Part shown: positions 42,632-52,587 of the stretch, piece by piece
Layout: every line of letters starts with the position of its first letter
How positions within the stretch are numbered: the stretch's first letter is position 1
Source: DTU052 sp050951725
Lineage (GTDB): Bacteria; Bacillota; Syntrophomonadia; Syntrophomonadales; DTU052
DNA: 64,000 nt
Assembly: GCA_050951725.1 (NCBI GenBank)
Contig: JBMNJO010000001.1
Location: forward strand, 372,001-436,000
Direction: 5' to 3'
Made by a program: the position numbers and the translations under genes
The notes under the pieces: generated by a model
The model's database searches: none
Seen by the model: only the letters and a program-made list of their open reading frames with translations
What the model was told of the DNA's origin: nothing

Positions 42632-43993
42632 TTACTCCTCATATTCGAGCTTTCGGTAGATGCCGTTGATCCTGGCATGCAGTCTTACTTTGTGACCCCA
42701 TAAACGGGCGAGGTATTTTAAGGTCTGCTGGGCATACCCGAGCAGCAGTTCCCGTCCGTCATATTCATGGGCCATTTCCAGGACATCACCGGCGCTGATA
42801 TCTATGACCTTGATCACTGGAATGGCGTTCATGCCGGTATTGGTCACCAGGGTATCCCGTACCTGTTTCCAACCAGGTTCATCAGAAACCTCGGTCACCA
42901 CGTAACTGTTGCCGTGTTTTTGGTATTGGAACAGATTCAATTCCCGGCACAGCTCTTCGTCCAGGTAACGGAGAAGAAACGAGGCATCACGTTCCTGTTC
43001 TCTTACCTTAAAGATGTATCGTTTATCCTCAGTCTCACGGTCGAGTTTACTCCACATCTCAAATCCCAGGTGATACGGGTTGAGTGAACCTTCATGAGCA
43101 GACACAACCTGATTATGCCGCTTCATGAATTCCAAGTGCATCGCCTGCGGCAGATCCAATGAATTCAGGATTCGGTAGTGCCAGAAACTGGCCCACCCCT
43201 CATTCATTATCTTGGTCTCAATCTGGGGGATAAAATAAAGGGTTTCTTCCCGGACGATGTTTAAAATGTCTTTTTCCCATTCGGTCAAACGCGAATAGCG
43301 CATTAAGAAAAGGAGAATATCCTCTTCGGGTTCCAGCGGGATCTGCTCCCAGTTGGGTGCGGGTCCTTTCTTTGCGGGCGAGAAGCTTTGACCTTCAAAT
43401 GGACTGGAATTATAGTACGATTCCATCAGGCGTTTCTTTTGCTCCTCGGGAGAAAGGTGCCTCTCATTGGTGATTCGGTAAACCTGATAGCGCAGGGCAT
43501 GGGCCGCATCCAGGATTCGTTCCACTCGGGTGTAACCAATACTAGGGTCAGCTATGTATTCTCTTATCCGATTGGCACGGGATTTGAACATTTCGGCGGT
43601 GTATTCGGCCCGGGTCCCATCTCTGAACAAACGGTTGTTCTTAAAGAAATCGTTGTGGCCGTATACATGAGCGATGGTAAGCACCTGCAGGAGCAGGGTG
43701 TTGTCTTTCATTAAATAGGCCAGGCAGGGATTGGAGTTGATCACCATTTCATAAGGCAAACCGGTTAAGTTGTAGCGATAGAAGGTCTTCTTCCGTTCCC
43801 AGGCCTTCCCAAAACTCCAATGCGGGTAACGGGAAGGCATGCCGGAATAAGCTTCATAGCTTAACATATCTTCATAATTACAGATTTCGAATTCCTGGGG
43901 ATAACATTCAAGTCCAAATCTATGGACTGCCTCCTCAATGAGACCGTTGTAGTATTCCAACTCGGAAATGGTGTATTCCGGCAAATAAATCAC
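42632..43993 (-). CDS. spoVR: Stage V sporulation protein R (SpoVR)
   Basis: 453 residues, usual length. Family markers: YHWSFGKAWERKK-like PHWSFGKAWERKKTFYRYNLTGLPYEMVINSNP near 60, HVYGHNDFFKNN near 109, and MNEGWASFWHYRIL near 263 with its HYRI. SpoVR is needed for spore cortex formation in Bacillus and goes with prkA and yhbH in many bacteria. The GTG start overlaps the yhbH stop (GTGA), so translation is coupled. Confidence 0.95.
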   Translation of the reverse strand: MIYLPEYTISELEYYNGLIEEAVHRFGLECYPQEFEICNYEDMLSYEAYSGMPSRYPHWSFGKAWERKKTFYRYNLTGLPYEMVINSNPCLAYLMKDNTLLLQVLTIAHVYGHNDFFKNNRLFRDGTRAEYTAEMFKSRANRIREYIADPSIGYTRVERILDAAHALRYQVYRITNERHLSPEEQKKRLMESYYNSSPFEGQSFSPAKKGPAPNWEQIPLEPEEDILLFLMRYSRLTEWEKDILNIVREETLYFIPQIETKIMNEGWASFWHYRILNSLDLPQAMHLEFMKRHNQVVSAHEGSLNPYHLGFEMWSKLDRETEDKRYIFKVREQERDASFLLRYLDEELCRELNLFQYQKHGNSYVVTEVSDEPGWKQVRDTLVTNTGMNAIPVIKVIDISAGDVLEMAHEYDGRELLLGYAQQTLKYLARLWGHKVRLHARINGIYRKLEYEE

Positions 43994-45171
43994 TCCCGCT
44001 CCGCAATGGTCAATAGCTTTTTAAATGCAGGCCAGATATCTTCCTTGCCCTCTATTGATACCGCGACGAAGTTATCAGCCTTGATATGTAGCTTAAACTC
44101 GTCCATCATGGTATACATGGGTTTGTAGTATTCATTACCGGGCACACTGATCTCTCCATAGCCAAAAAGATTACACTGGGAGCATAGCTCCCGGGCTTTG
44201 GCGATGGCCCGGGGATTATCTTCTGACCAGTTGTCGCCATCACTGCAGTGGAACGCGTATATGTTCCAGATTTCCGGGTTATAGCGTTCACTTATAACCT
44301 CAAGGGCCTTCTCATAGGCGCTGCTGATAAAAGTCCCTCCTGATTCCCCGCGATGAAAGAATTCGTCCTCATTAACCTCTTTGGCAGTGGTGGTATGATT
44401 GATAAAGACCAGATCAACGTTCACATATCTGTACTTTACGAACTGGTACAAAAGGAAGAAGAAACTGCGCGCCAGGTATTTCTTGTTTTGATACATGGAA
44501 CCGGAGTTATCCATCAAACACATTACCACCGCATTGGACTGCGGTCGCATCTCATCTTTGACCCTCTGGTAGCGCAGGTCTTCCTCGCGGAAGGGGAAGC
44601 GTTCCTCGTCCAGTTCCATACCCAGTTCCCGGTACGATCTTTCCATGGATTTTTGGCGCTTGATTCTCTCCTGCATCGATCGTTTTTTGGACAATCGGGG
44701 TGGGATGCCTTTTCTTTGAACTCCCCAGCGTTTGTGACTCTTTTCTGTTTCCACATAGGAGAACTTTTTTCTCTGCATATTTGGCAGTTCCAGGTCCTCA
44801 AACAGGTATTGAATCAGGTCCTCCAGAGTGATATCTGTCTCATAGTAATCTTCGCCCTCGGCTGAACCAGCTTTATCCCCGGTGCCCGGGCCACCGGCAT
44901 TCTGTCTTCCCTTAAGCACGTCACCACGTTTCTCATTTCCTGTACCGGCCACAACTCCCGGGCGGTTTTCACCATAAACGAACCGGTATTCCTTTATCCC
45001 TCTGATCGGCACCTTAATAACCTTATCCTTGCTCTTACCGATAATGCTTTCTTCAGCAATAATGCTGCCGATGTTTTTCTTAATCGAGTCCTCTACCAAC
45101 TGGCGGTGGCGCCGGCGGTCCTCAGCGCTCCGATCCCTGCCCCCACTATCATAATCACGGAAAATAGCCAT
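43990..45171 (-). CDS. yhbH: YhbH family sporulation protein (DUF444, vWA-like)
   Basis: 393 residues. The N-terminal region has the DUF444 start IFRDYDSGGRDRSAEDRRRH; a vWA-like domain from about 210 has the MIDAS-type CLMDNSGSM and NKKYLARSFFFLLYQFVKYRY, then FHRGESGGTFISSAY. Second gene of prkA-yhbH-spoVR, 48 nt behind prkA and overlapping spoVR by 4 nt. YhbH is a sporulation and stress protein of unknown biochemistry, thought to work with PrkA. GGGAGTGA serves as its ribosome site. Confidence 0.95.
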   Translation of the reverse strand: MAIFRDYDSGGRDRSAEDRRRHRQLVEDSIKKNIGSIIAEESIIGKSKDKVIKVPIRGIKEYRFVYGENRPGVVAGTGNEKRGDVLKGRQNAGGPGTGDKAGSAEGEDYYETDITLEDLIQYLFEDLELPNMQRKKFSYVETEKSHKRWGVQRKGIPPRLSKKRSMQERIKRQKSMERSYRELGMELDEERFPFREEDLRYQRVKDEMRPQSNAVVMCLMDNSGSMYQNKKYLARSFFFLLYQFVKYRYVNVDLVFINHTTTAKEVNEDEFFHRGESGGTFISSAYEKALEVISERYNPEIWNIYAFHCSDGDNWSEDNPRAIAKARELCSQCNLFGYGEISVPGNEYYKPMYTMMDEFKLHIKADNFVAVSIEGKEDIWPAFKKLLTIAERE

Positions 45172-45219
45172 CTAAATCACTCCCGGGGTCTATTCCAATC
45201 CGTTGTCCTGTTCCCGCAT

Positions 45220-47145
45220 TCAGTCTTTCCACAGATTATTGGCAGCGTATTTCAGGACCACATTGCAGCAGTCTTCACAGTACCCATTAAGTTTCATTTC
45301 CTCGACCATCTGGTTGTATTTCTTGCTCTGTTCGCTGTCTCTGACGCGAGCCTGGGTGATTATCCGGGACAACTCCTTGACTGATGAAGCGAGTTTCTTT
45401 TCAATCGCTTCCTTAAGAGGTCCGTAACTGTCGTAATCGATTTTCCTGTCATTTCTTAATAGGGAGAACATATAAGCTGTGACATCATGACGGAAGCCAC
45501 GGGCCGCACTGCCGGTCAGTCCAAGTTGGTTCTCAATCGATTCCAGGAACTTTTCATCCGGTTCGAGCTCTTCGCCAGTATTTCTGTCTTTTAGCTTCAC
45601 CTTATTGACATAGGCCTCTGCGTGGTCCAGGTAGTTGTTGAAAAGGGCTTCGGCCTGTTCATTGAAACCGTGGATAAACGCCTTGGTGACCTCCTTCTCC
45701 AGTATCCGGTTGTATTCTTTTTTCACAACATCCTGCAAATAGGTTAGCAGCTTCTTTTTGTCTTCATCACTGAAGTCGGCGGCCTTAACTGATTTCACCA
45801 ATGAATCCAACAGGATTATGGGATTTATACAGTCGTGTTCGGATTCAGAAAGAGCATTATCAATCGCTTTCATGATGAAGCGGGTACTAATACCCTGAAA
45901 TCCCTCGCGGCCTGCTTCCTCCTTTAATTCATGAATATCGATTCTTTGGGTGGCATTTTTTTGTAAGACCTCTTCACCGTTGTAAATCCGCATCTTGGTA
46001 ATGATATCAACCTTGGAAGAGGGAGTGAGGCGGCTTATAATAGCAAAGATGGAGGCCATCTCAATTGTGTGGGGCGCGATATGAGCCTTGAAGTTGCTCT
46101 TCTTAAGGATCTTCTGGTAGATCTTAACCTCTTCGTTGAGCTCCAGGCAGTAGGGGACCTCAATCTTGACAATGCGGTCCAGTATCGCCTCATTGGTGTG
46201 ATCTGATTTAAATTTGTTCCACTCTGATTCATTAGAGTGGGCCAGTATGATGCCATCAAAATAGATCATCGAATTCTTGCCCGGTGAGGGGATAGACTTC
46301 TCCTGGGTAGCGGTTAGTATGGTGTGGAGGTATTCTACATCATTCTTAAAAATTTCGATGAACTCTACCAATCCCCGATTGCCGGCATTAAAGGCTCCGT
46401 TTAATGACAAAACACGGGGATCATCCTCGGGGTACAGGTCCATTTTCGATATATCGACTGAGCCGATGAGAACTGATGTATCCTGATTGTTGGGATCGAC
46501 CGGAGGGACCACCGCTATGCCGCTGCGGGCGCGTATAGAAAAATTGGCGGTCGCTACCTTGAAGTTTTCAAATTCACCGTTATATTCGTGAATCAAGCGG
46601 TAACGGCAGACAGGGCACAGGTCTCCCTCGATATTGACACCAAGGATCTCGGAAAACCTGGGTCTCAGGTGTTTCGGAATCAGGTGCAGGGGTTCTTCCC
46701 GCATGGGGCAATCTTTCAGTGTATAGATGGGCGGATGCTGCTCCAGGGCCCTTTTCAGGCTTTCCATCAAGGAAGATTTACCTGAGCCCACCGGGCCGAC
46801 CAGGTAAAGCACCTGTCGGGACTCCTCCCCGCGCATGGCCGCAGAATGGAAGTAACGTACCAACTCCATAATGGTTTTATCAATGCCAAAAAAATCATTC
46901 TCAAAGAATTTGTATCTCTTTATAGTTTCTTTTCCGTATATTCTCTTGAGCCGTTGATCGTCTTCGGTATTGATCGATTCTGTCCCACTGCTGACAATTA
47001 CGTTGTACATGCGCTCATGAGCCAGTATGGCTATTGCAGGATCAGTCTTTAAGAGATTCAAGTAATCCAAAAAGTTCCCCTCAAATGCCTCGTGTCTCCT
47101 GGAATGGCGATCCTTTAAAATCAGTTCTTGAAGATCGACAGCCAT
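45220..47145 (-). CDS. prkA: PrkA serine protein kinase (AAA+ type)
   Basis: 641 residues, full length. AAA domain with Walker A GPVGSGKSS (117-125), LYLVG..., the conserved HLIPKHLRPRFSEILG and CPVCRYRL, and a C-terminal PrkA domain (about 400-641) with an EDKKKLLTYLQDVVKKEYN stretch. PrkA is now viewed as an AAA+ protease/kinase-like protein required for sporulation and stress responses. First gene of the operon with AGGAGGG about 13 nt before ATG. The 420-nt upstream region is shared with the divergent padR gene. Confidence 0.95.
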   Translation of the reverse strand: MAVDLQELILKDRHSRRHEAFEGNFLDYLNLLKTDPAIAILAHERMYNVIVSSGTESINTEDDQRLKRIYGKETIKRYKFFENDFFGIDKTIMELVRYFHSAAMRGEESRQVLYLVGPVGSGKSSLMESLKRALEQHPPIYTLKDCPMREEPLHLIPKHLRPRFSEILGVNIEGDLCPVCRYRLIHEYNGEFENFKVATANFSIRARSGIAVVPPVDPNNQDTSVLIGSVDISKMDLYPEDDPRVLSLNGAFNAGNRGLVEFIEIFKNDVEYLHTILTATQEKSIPSPGKNSMIYFDGIILAHSNESEWNKFKSDHTNEAILDRIVKIEVPYCLELNEEVKIYQKILKKSNFKAHIAPHTIEMASIFAIISRLTPSSKVDIITKMRIYNGEEVLQKNATQRIDIHELKEEAGREGFQGISTRFIMKAIDNALSESEHDCINPIILLDSLVKSVKAADFSDEDKKKLLTYLQDVVKKEYNRILEKEVTKAFIHGFNEQAEALFNNYLDHAEAYVNKVKLKDRNTGEELEPDEKFLESIENQLGLTGSAARGFRHDVTAYMFSLLRNDRKIDYDSYGPLKEAIEKKLASSVKELSRIITQARVRDSEQSKKYNQMVEEMKLNGYCEDCCNVVLKYAANNLWKD

Positions 47146-47567
47146 AGTTAGACGACCCTCCTCTTACCTTCCGTTTTTCGACAACGGTTACCTTGGATTT
47201 ACTCACAGAAGTATTCTGGTTTTACATAGTAAGCATTTATAGCGATTGGTGTGACAGGCACGGTTTTTAGACGGTTATGGGTGATAGTAGACAGGGCCTG
47301 CCGAAATGGATAGCCTAAAACATCTTTGATGACTGGCGTAATACACAATATGAAAAATAGCCCTTTTTTGTTTACATGATTTTGATTAACGGCAATCTGG
47401 ACGATGCATCGTCATATAGAGCAGGAGAGAATCCAAATTACGGGTATCATCTATCCAAAAATACAGATATAATGGGGTTATATTAAATCGATTGTAGAAA
47501 TACTGCGAAATACGTGATACCACGACTGGCGATATAATATGACGATTGGATACCGGGAGGTGATACC
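47146..47567. other. 422 bp divergent region (prkA / padR)
   Basis: Contains a plus-strand TATAAT at 47533-47538, 35 nt before the padR start, without a convincing -35. GGGAGGTGATACC precedes TTG 47568. I could not identify a sporulation sigma-factor promoter for prkA with confidence. Confidence 0.35.
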
Positions 47568-47897
47568 TTGATCGATAAACGCATTTCCTCGGATTTGCTC
47601 AGAGGGCATACTGACACGATTATCCTGAACCTATTGATGAGTGGTGATAAATACGGGTATGAGATAACCAAGCTGGTGTATTCCATATCGGGTGGAGAGT
47701 ATGAATTGAGGGAATCCACGATGGCCTCGAGCCTGAAGAGACTGGAAAATGAAGGAGCTGTAACTTCCTACTGGGGTGATGAAAGCCAGGGCGGGAGAAG
47801 GAGATACTACCGGATAACCAACCGGGGAAAGAGAATCTACCTGGTAAATAAACGGAATTGGGAAAACGCCAAACGAATTCTGGACCGTTTGTTATAA
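47568..47897 (+). CDS. PadR family transcriptional regulator
   Basis: 109 residues, typical PadR length. The winged helix is clear: LLRGHTDTIILNLLMSGDKYGYEI at residue 7, a recognition segment ESTMASSLKRLENEGAVTSYW near 53 and the wing GGRRRYYRITNRGKR near 78. PadR proteins repress nearby genes in response to small molecules; the CaiB/BaiF gene 170 nt downstream is a possible target. TTG start with a strong GGGAGGTGA site. Confidence 0.92.
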   Translation: MIDKRISSDLLRGHTDTIILNLLMSGDKYGYEITKLVYSISGGEYELRESTMASSLKRLENEGAVTSYWGDESQGGRRRYYRITNRGKRIYLVNKRNWENAKRILDRLL

Positions 47898-47981
47898 CTG
47901 CAACCTTCCCTCGCAATTCAAGACTCTCTTTTGGATGTCACTGTAAGTTCCTCTCTACAACCGAAAGGAGAATGCAATCTT

Positions 47982-48041
47982 ATGCCAGAATTAGAAAAGA
48001 TGAATATTAAATGCCAACTAGCGATATGCAGCTTATTGTAA
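47982..48041 (+). CDS. 19-residue ORF before the CaiB/BaiF gene (weak)
   Basis: ATG 47982 follows AAAGGAG by 10 nt; the frame starts MPELEKMNIK and stops at 48041, 27 nt before the CoA-transferase start. It may be a leader peptide or the stump of a lost gene start. Confidence 0.25.
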   Translation: MPELEKMNIKCQLAICSLL

Positions 48042-48067
48042 TTAACGTGGATAAAAGGAGTGGAGTT

Positions 48068-49339
48068 ATGAGACCGTTTGATAATTTACCAGCTGGCTGT
48101 TTGGATGGGGTGACGGTTCTGGATTTCACCTGGGTACTGTCTGGACCGCATGCCACCAGACTGCTCGCCGATATGGGAGCCACAGTCATTAAAATAGAAC
48201 CATATAAAGTAGGGGCCAACGAGAGGCATTTGTTATTGGTTAAAACGGTCAATGGCGTTGAACAGAGTTCTTATTCGATAAATCTAAACCGAGGTAAAAA
48301 GAGTGTTTCCCTGGATCTGAAAAAACCGCAGGCCAAGGAGATTGTTACTGACCTGATCAAGAAAGCTGATGTGTTTATTGAAAACTACACTCCCGGGGCT
48401 ATGGAACGATTGGGGTTTGGTTATGAAGTGGTTAAAAAGATAAAAGAAGATATCATTTATTGTTCAATATCCTGCTTCGGCCATTGGGGACCATACAGCA
48501 ACCGGCCGGGGTATGACATAATATCGCAGGCGGCCGCAGGTTTCAGTGCTATGTATGAGACCCCCCAGGGTTCTCCGATCTCCGCTGGGGACGTTGTTTC
48601 TGGTACCAATGCGGCGGTAGCCATACTGGGGGCACTTTATGCCAAAAAGGTTCATGGGTATGGTCAGAATATTGACATTTCTATGATGGACTCCCTTATA
48701 GAAGTCAACGAGAACTACATTCCCTGGTATAACCTGTCTCAAGCCGTGGGAGATCCTATAGAATTCCCGCCATTGGGGCGTTACTATGACAATTATGCTC
48801 CGTTTGGGGTATATCAGGGCAAGGATGGAAGGATTGCCATTGCCTGTTTGGAGGAACAGCGGTGGCGGCCGTTGGTTACAGCTATGGGTGAGGAATGGGC
48901 CTGGCTTTTGGATGATCCCCGGTGTAAGGATGTCAACACCAGGTGCATGAACGCCACCTGGCTTAATAAGACCATTGATGAGTGGGTTATGTCCATGGAT
49001 TCAGTTCATGAAGCAGAAAGACGCCTCACCAATGCCGGGGTTGCCTGCCAGAGAGTTCTTACAGTTCCGGAGTTATCTGATACCGATCCTCAGGTTAAGG
49101 CACGGGAAATGATCATTGAAGTAGAACAGCCATTCATAGGAAAGATGAAGATGATAGGCAGTGCGCTCAAGATGTCCAAAACCCCGTCCATAATACGGGG
49201 ACATGGACCTTTGCTGGGTGAACATACCCGTGAGGTATTGGCCGATTTCCTGGGTTACAGCGAAGAACGCATCAAGGAGCTCTATAACAACAATGTAGCT
49301 TATCATGAACCAGCGGTAGAACGGCTGAAAATGGGTTAA
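48068..49339 (+). CDS. CaiB/BaiF family (class III) CoA-transferase
   Basis: 423 residues from ATG 48068, which has AAAGGAG; an upstream ATG at 48011 is in frame but has no site. Class III CoA-transferase features: LSGPHATRLLADMGATVIKIE near residue 22, RGKKSVSLDLKKPQAKEI, VFIENYTPGAMERLGFGYE, SCFGHWGPYSNRPGYDIISQAAAG, and MMDSLIEVNENY. Transfers CoA between a carboxylic acid and an acyl-CoA donor; the substrate cannot be read from sequence. It fits a cluster of thioester-metabolism genes. Convergent with spoVB. Confidence 0.92.
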   Translation: MRPFDNLPAGCLDGVTVLDFTWVLSGPHATRLLADMGATVIKIEPYKVGANERHLLLVKTVNGVEQSSYSINLNRGKKSVSLDLKKPQAKEIVTDLIKKADVFIENYTPGAMERLGFGYEVVKKIKEDIIYCSISCFGHWGPYSNRPGYDIISQAAAGFSAMYETPQGSPISAGDVVSGTNAAVAILGALYAKKVHGYGQNIDISMMDSLIEVNENYIPWYNLSQAVGDPIEFPPLGRYYDNYAPFGVYQGKDGRIAIACLEEQRWRPLVTAMGEEWAWLLDDPRCKDVNTRCMNATWLNKTIDEWVMSMDSVHEAERRLTNAGVACQRVLTVPELSDTDPQVKAREMIIEVEQPFIGKMKMIGSALKMSKTPSIIRGHGPLLGEHTREVLADFLGYSEERIKELYNNNVAYHEPAVERLKMG

Positions 49340-49371
49340 AAACTGAGGCTACAGCGGAAGTATAGAAGCAT

Positions 49372-50898
49372 CTAAAAGCCAAGAGTCCTGCGCAGGTCTC
49401 CAATGGTGATTCCCCGGTTAACGAACAGGATCAGCAGGTAGACCAGCATACCGGCAGCCATTACTTCGATGAATTCAATAAAATTCGCACCCTGTGATGG
49501 TGATAACAGAACGAAGAACAGCAGCATCCCCAGGGCGGCCTCTAAAGGTTGGTAACATAAACGATTCAGGTCAATCACCATCCCGGTATGGCGAACTATC
49601 GCGGTAATGTTGAGTGCCGCGACTACGACGTAGCTCGTACAAAAAGCCCAGGCACTACCGATAAGGCCCCAGGCTGGCAAACCGGTTAACCAATAGAGCA
49701 GTGGAATGCGAATCATGGCAGCTACGATGGAGTGAGCCACTGGCAGTTGAGGTTTACCCAATCCCTGCAGAACTGCGGTCGTTGTCTGCTGGACGTAAGA
49801 AAAAACTCCTCCTAGTGCCAGGATGCGCAGGACCGGGGCGATACTCACGCTATTGAAAAAGGCGGTTAAAGGTTCAGCAAAGTAGAACATAGTTACCAGA
49901 CATGGCAGACCAAAGATGATAGTAACCCGAATGGCCTCAGCGCTGCTGGCTCTGATTACTTGAAAGGATTTCCTGGCTGTTGCTTCGGCTACAGCAGGGA
50001 CCAGAGAGGTTGCCAGGGCAAAGGTGAAGACACTGGGGAAACTGAGCAGGGTAAAACCGGCTCCTCCCAGTTGACCAAACAGGGTCGTGGCCTGACGGGC
50101 GGTGAAGCCAGCGGCCTGCAGACGAGTGGGAATGATTATCGCATCTAAAGCGGACAGACCGGTTGACAGAACACGCCCAAATGTGACCGGTGCTGCCAAT
50201 TGCCATATGCGGGCGAGGGTTCGACGTTTCGATGAGAGTCTTTCCTCCCGGCTGCCATACCGGGGAAGTCTATTCAAGCGGTATTGAACCGCTATGGTCA
50301 GCAAACCGACCACTTCTCCAGCTAACATCCCGAAAGCCAGTCCCATGGCCGCGAAGGCAATTCCACGCGGAAGAAAATACATAGCAGCGGCAAACCCCAG
50401 GCATACCCGCACAATTTGTTCCAGTGTCTGGCTGAGTGCCGTGGGAATCATATTCTGCAGTCCCTGGAAATAACCCCGGTAAGCGGAAGATACCGAGACG
50501 ATAAAGATAGCCGGTGTGCACATTATCAATACTGGTATCACACGCGGGTCCGCGATGATTCTACCGGCCATACGAACAGCAAATACATATAGGAAAACTG
50601 ATACTACGGCTCCCGAGACACAGAGTATGCCAAAAGCCAACCGAAAAATGGCCCTGGCCTGCCGGTAATTGCCCAGGGTCACCTCCTCCGACACCAATTT
50701 GGATACCGCAAGGGGAATGCCAGCGGTTGTCAGGACCAATGCCATCATATAGATAGGGAATACCTGCGCGAAAAGACCATACGCTTCGCCACCAACGTGA
50801 ACCATGATCAGATACTGGTAGATAAAACCAAGGATCCGGTTAAGCAGATTGGCCCCGAAGAGAATAGCAGCCCCGTAAACAAAGGTGCGCTTTACCAT
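49372..50898 (-). CDS. spoVB: Stage V sporulation protein B / MOP-superfamily flippase
   Basis: 508 residues with about 14 membrane spans. SpoVB-like start: FGANLLNRILGFIYQYLIMVHVGGEAYGLF near 13, IPLAVSKLVSEE near 60, and AYRGYFQGLQNMIPTALSQTLEQIVRV near 138. MOP flippases of this branch move lipid-linked precursors; SpoVB is linked to cortex peptidoglycan synthesis and MurJ-like activity. The gene is monocistronic. Confidence 0.93.
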   Translation of the reverse strand: MVKRTFVYGAAILFGANLLNRILGFIYQYLIMVHVGGEAYGLFAQVFPIYMMALVLTTAGIPLAVSKLVSEEVTLGNYRQARAIFRLAFGILCVSGAVVSVFLYVFAVRMAGRIIADPRVIPVLIMCTPAIFIVSVSSAYRGYFQGLQNMIPTALSQTLEQIVRVCLGFAAAMYFLPRGIAFAAMGLAFGMLAGEVVGLLTIAVQYRLNRLPRYGSREERLSSKRRTLARIWQLAAPVTFGRVLSTGLSALDAIIIPTRLQAAGFTARQATTLFGQLGGAGFTLLSFPSVFTFALATSLVPAVAEATARKSFQVIRASSAEAIRVTIIFGLPCLVTMFYFAEPLTAFFNSVSIAPVLRILALGGVFSYVQQTTTAVLQGLGKPQLPVAHSIVAAMIRIPLLYWLTGLPAWGLIGSAWAFCTSYVVVAALNITAIVRHTGMVIDLNRLCYQPLEAALGMLLFFVLLSPSQGANFIEFIEVMAAGMLVYLLILFVNRGITIGDLRRTLGF

Positions 50899-51411
50899 GG
50901 ATTTCCCCTTAATAATTATTATGAATCAATGTATGCTTGTCATTTTCGGTACATGCTGTCGTGAAGGAACTAAATATGGAACATCCCGCACCCCGGCAGC
51001 TCGGTGTATAACCGAAACAATTCACAGTTCCGATTTGAATAGGAATTAACATTTGAGGAAAATAAAGAGGAATTTAAAATTTTGGCATAGAATAATACCT
51101 TATAAAGCCAAACCATTCTGTTCCTGAGATAGAAGGAAAACATAGTAAAATCAAGCTGTCTTTGAAATCCACGCAGCAAACCACTGTAGATCATTTAACA
51201 CCAAGCATCCTTCAAACAAGTTTTCCAGGGGTAACATGAGTTGAAAGCATGGCATTGCTGATTATTGCGCCTTGGAAACTATCCCAGCCGTTAGGAAAAA
51301 TAATGAGAAATCCGTGGTGCTCATTGTCTTTAACCGGCGAGCGAGAATAAGGCGCTATAATGGATGTCCTGCTTTGAGACTAAATACTCTAAACGGAAAG
51401 GAAGGAGTTAA
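50899..51411. other. 513 bp divergent region (spoVB / thiolase 1)
   Basis: No gene. A perfect -10 TATAAT at 51356-51361 lies about 50 nt before the thiolase start, but no good -35 at 16-18 nt. AAAGGAAGGAG precedes ATG 51412. Confidence 0.4.
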
Positions 51412-52587
51412 ATGAAAGAAGTAGTACTGGTCGATGGTGTGCGTTCAGCGAATGGCAGAGCCCACAAAGACAAAGGATGGTTTCGTAACCGGACGCCGGA
51501 CGAACTTCTGACTGCGTGTTATGACGCACTGTTTGCCCGGAACCCCCAGGTCAAGCCCGAAATGATTGAAGCTACCTACATAGGCACTGCCAACCAGACA
51601 GGTGAAACAATGGACCTGGGACGTTTAGCGTGGCTGGCGGGAGGCTATCCGGAAAGTGTAGCTGGCAACTCCATCTGCCAACAATGCCCGTCAGGGATGT
51701 CCGCTGTTGAACATGCAGCCAGAGCTATCATGTGTGGCGAAGGTGATGTCTACATTGCCGGCGGCGTTGAAGATATGTATCGAGTACCTATGGGAATGGG
51801 TGCAGCCTATCCCAAAAGAGTAGCGGAAGAAAGATACAATCTTATGGACCTCCAGATGGGCTTTACCGCGGAAAAAGTTGCTTCCATGTGGAAGGTTCCC
51901 GTTGAGGATATGCTGCAGATGGCTTACTGGAGTAACAAGAACGCCGCAGAAGCCAGAGATGCCGGCAAATTCAAGAACGAGATTGTTCCAATCGAAGGCC
52001 ATGACGAAGCTGGCAACCCCTTCATAGTCGACCGCGACCAGTGGATACGAGATGAAGTCAGCATCGAGGCTATGGCAAAAATGAAACCTGCCTTCAAACC
52101 GGATGGGGTAATCACCGCTGCATTCTCTTCACCTTTGACCACCGGTGCTTGTGCCATGATTTTAATGAGCCGCGAAAAAGCCGACGAGCTGGGGTGTTCT
52201 TACCACATCAAGTACAAGGCTGGTGCCATGGCTGGCTGCGACCCAACTATCATGGGCATTGGCCCAGTTCCGGCTATTCAGAAATTGATAGCTCGTGCTG
52301 GCATCACCATTGACGAAATTGATGTTCTTGAACTCAATGAGGCTTTCGCCAGCCAATCCATAGCCTGCGTAAGGGAACTCGGAATTGAAACCGACCTGCC
52401 CTTCAAAAAGACCAACCTGTGGGGCGGAGCATTGGCTTTAGGACATCCACTAGGCGAGTCCGGTGCCAGAATTATTATTACTCTGAACAACATTATGAAG
52501 ACAGAAAAACCTGATGCCAAATATGGTGTTGCAGCACTTTGCGGCGGATTTGGCAACGCAAATGCTACACTATGGGAAAGAGTGTAG
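51412..52587 (+). CDS. Thiolase family protein (acetyl-CoA C-acetyltransferase-like), copy 1
   Basis: 391 residues. Thiolase fold: VVLVDGVRSANGRAHKDKG at the start, the nucleophile Cys92 in CQQCPSGMSAVEHA, MSREKADELG near 250, ELNEAFASQS near 306, and LGHPLGESGARI near 337. The C-terminal Cys lies in ALCGGFGNA rather than the usual CxGGG(M/Q)G. The site around Cys92 also departs from the usual NRxCxSGxQ. Together with copy 2 this marks a divergent branch, so acetoacetyl-CoA may not be the substrate. Followed by a perfect terminator, so transcribed alone. Confidence 0.88.
   Translation: MKEVVLVDGVRSANGRAHKDKGWFRNRTPDELLTACYDALFARNPQVKPEMIEATYIGTANQTGETMDLGRLAWLAGGYPESVAGNSICQQCPSGMSAVEHAARAIMCGEGDVYIAGGVEDMYRVPMGMGAAYPKRVAEERYNLMDLQMGFTAEKVASMWKVPVEDMLQMAYWSNKNAAEARDAGKFKNEIVPIEGHDEAGNPFIVDRDQWIRDEVSIEAMAKMKPAFKPDGVITAAFSSPLTTGACAMILMSREKADELGCSYHIKYKAGAMAGCDPTIMGIGPVPAIQKLIARAGITIDEIDVLELNEAFASQSIACVRELGIETDLPFKKTNLWGGALALGHPLGESGARIIITLNNIMKTEKPDAKYGVAALCGGFGNANATLWERV

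Noticed and set aside
50970..51194. 74-codon minus-strand frame upstream of spoVB
   Set aside because: No ribosome site; it lies in the promoter region and has no recognisable content.
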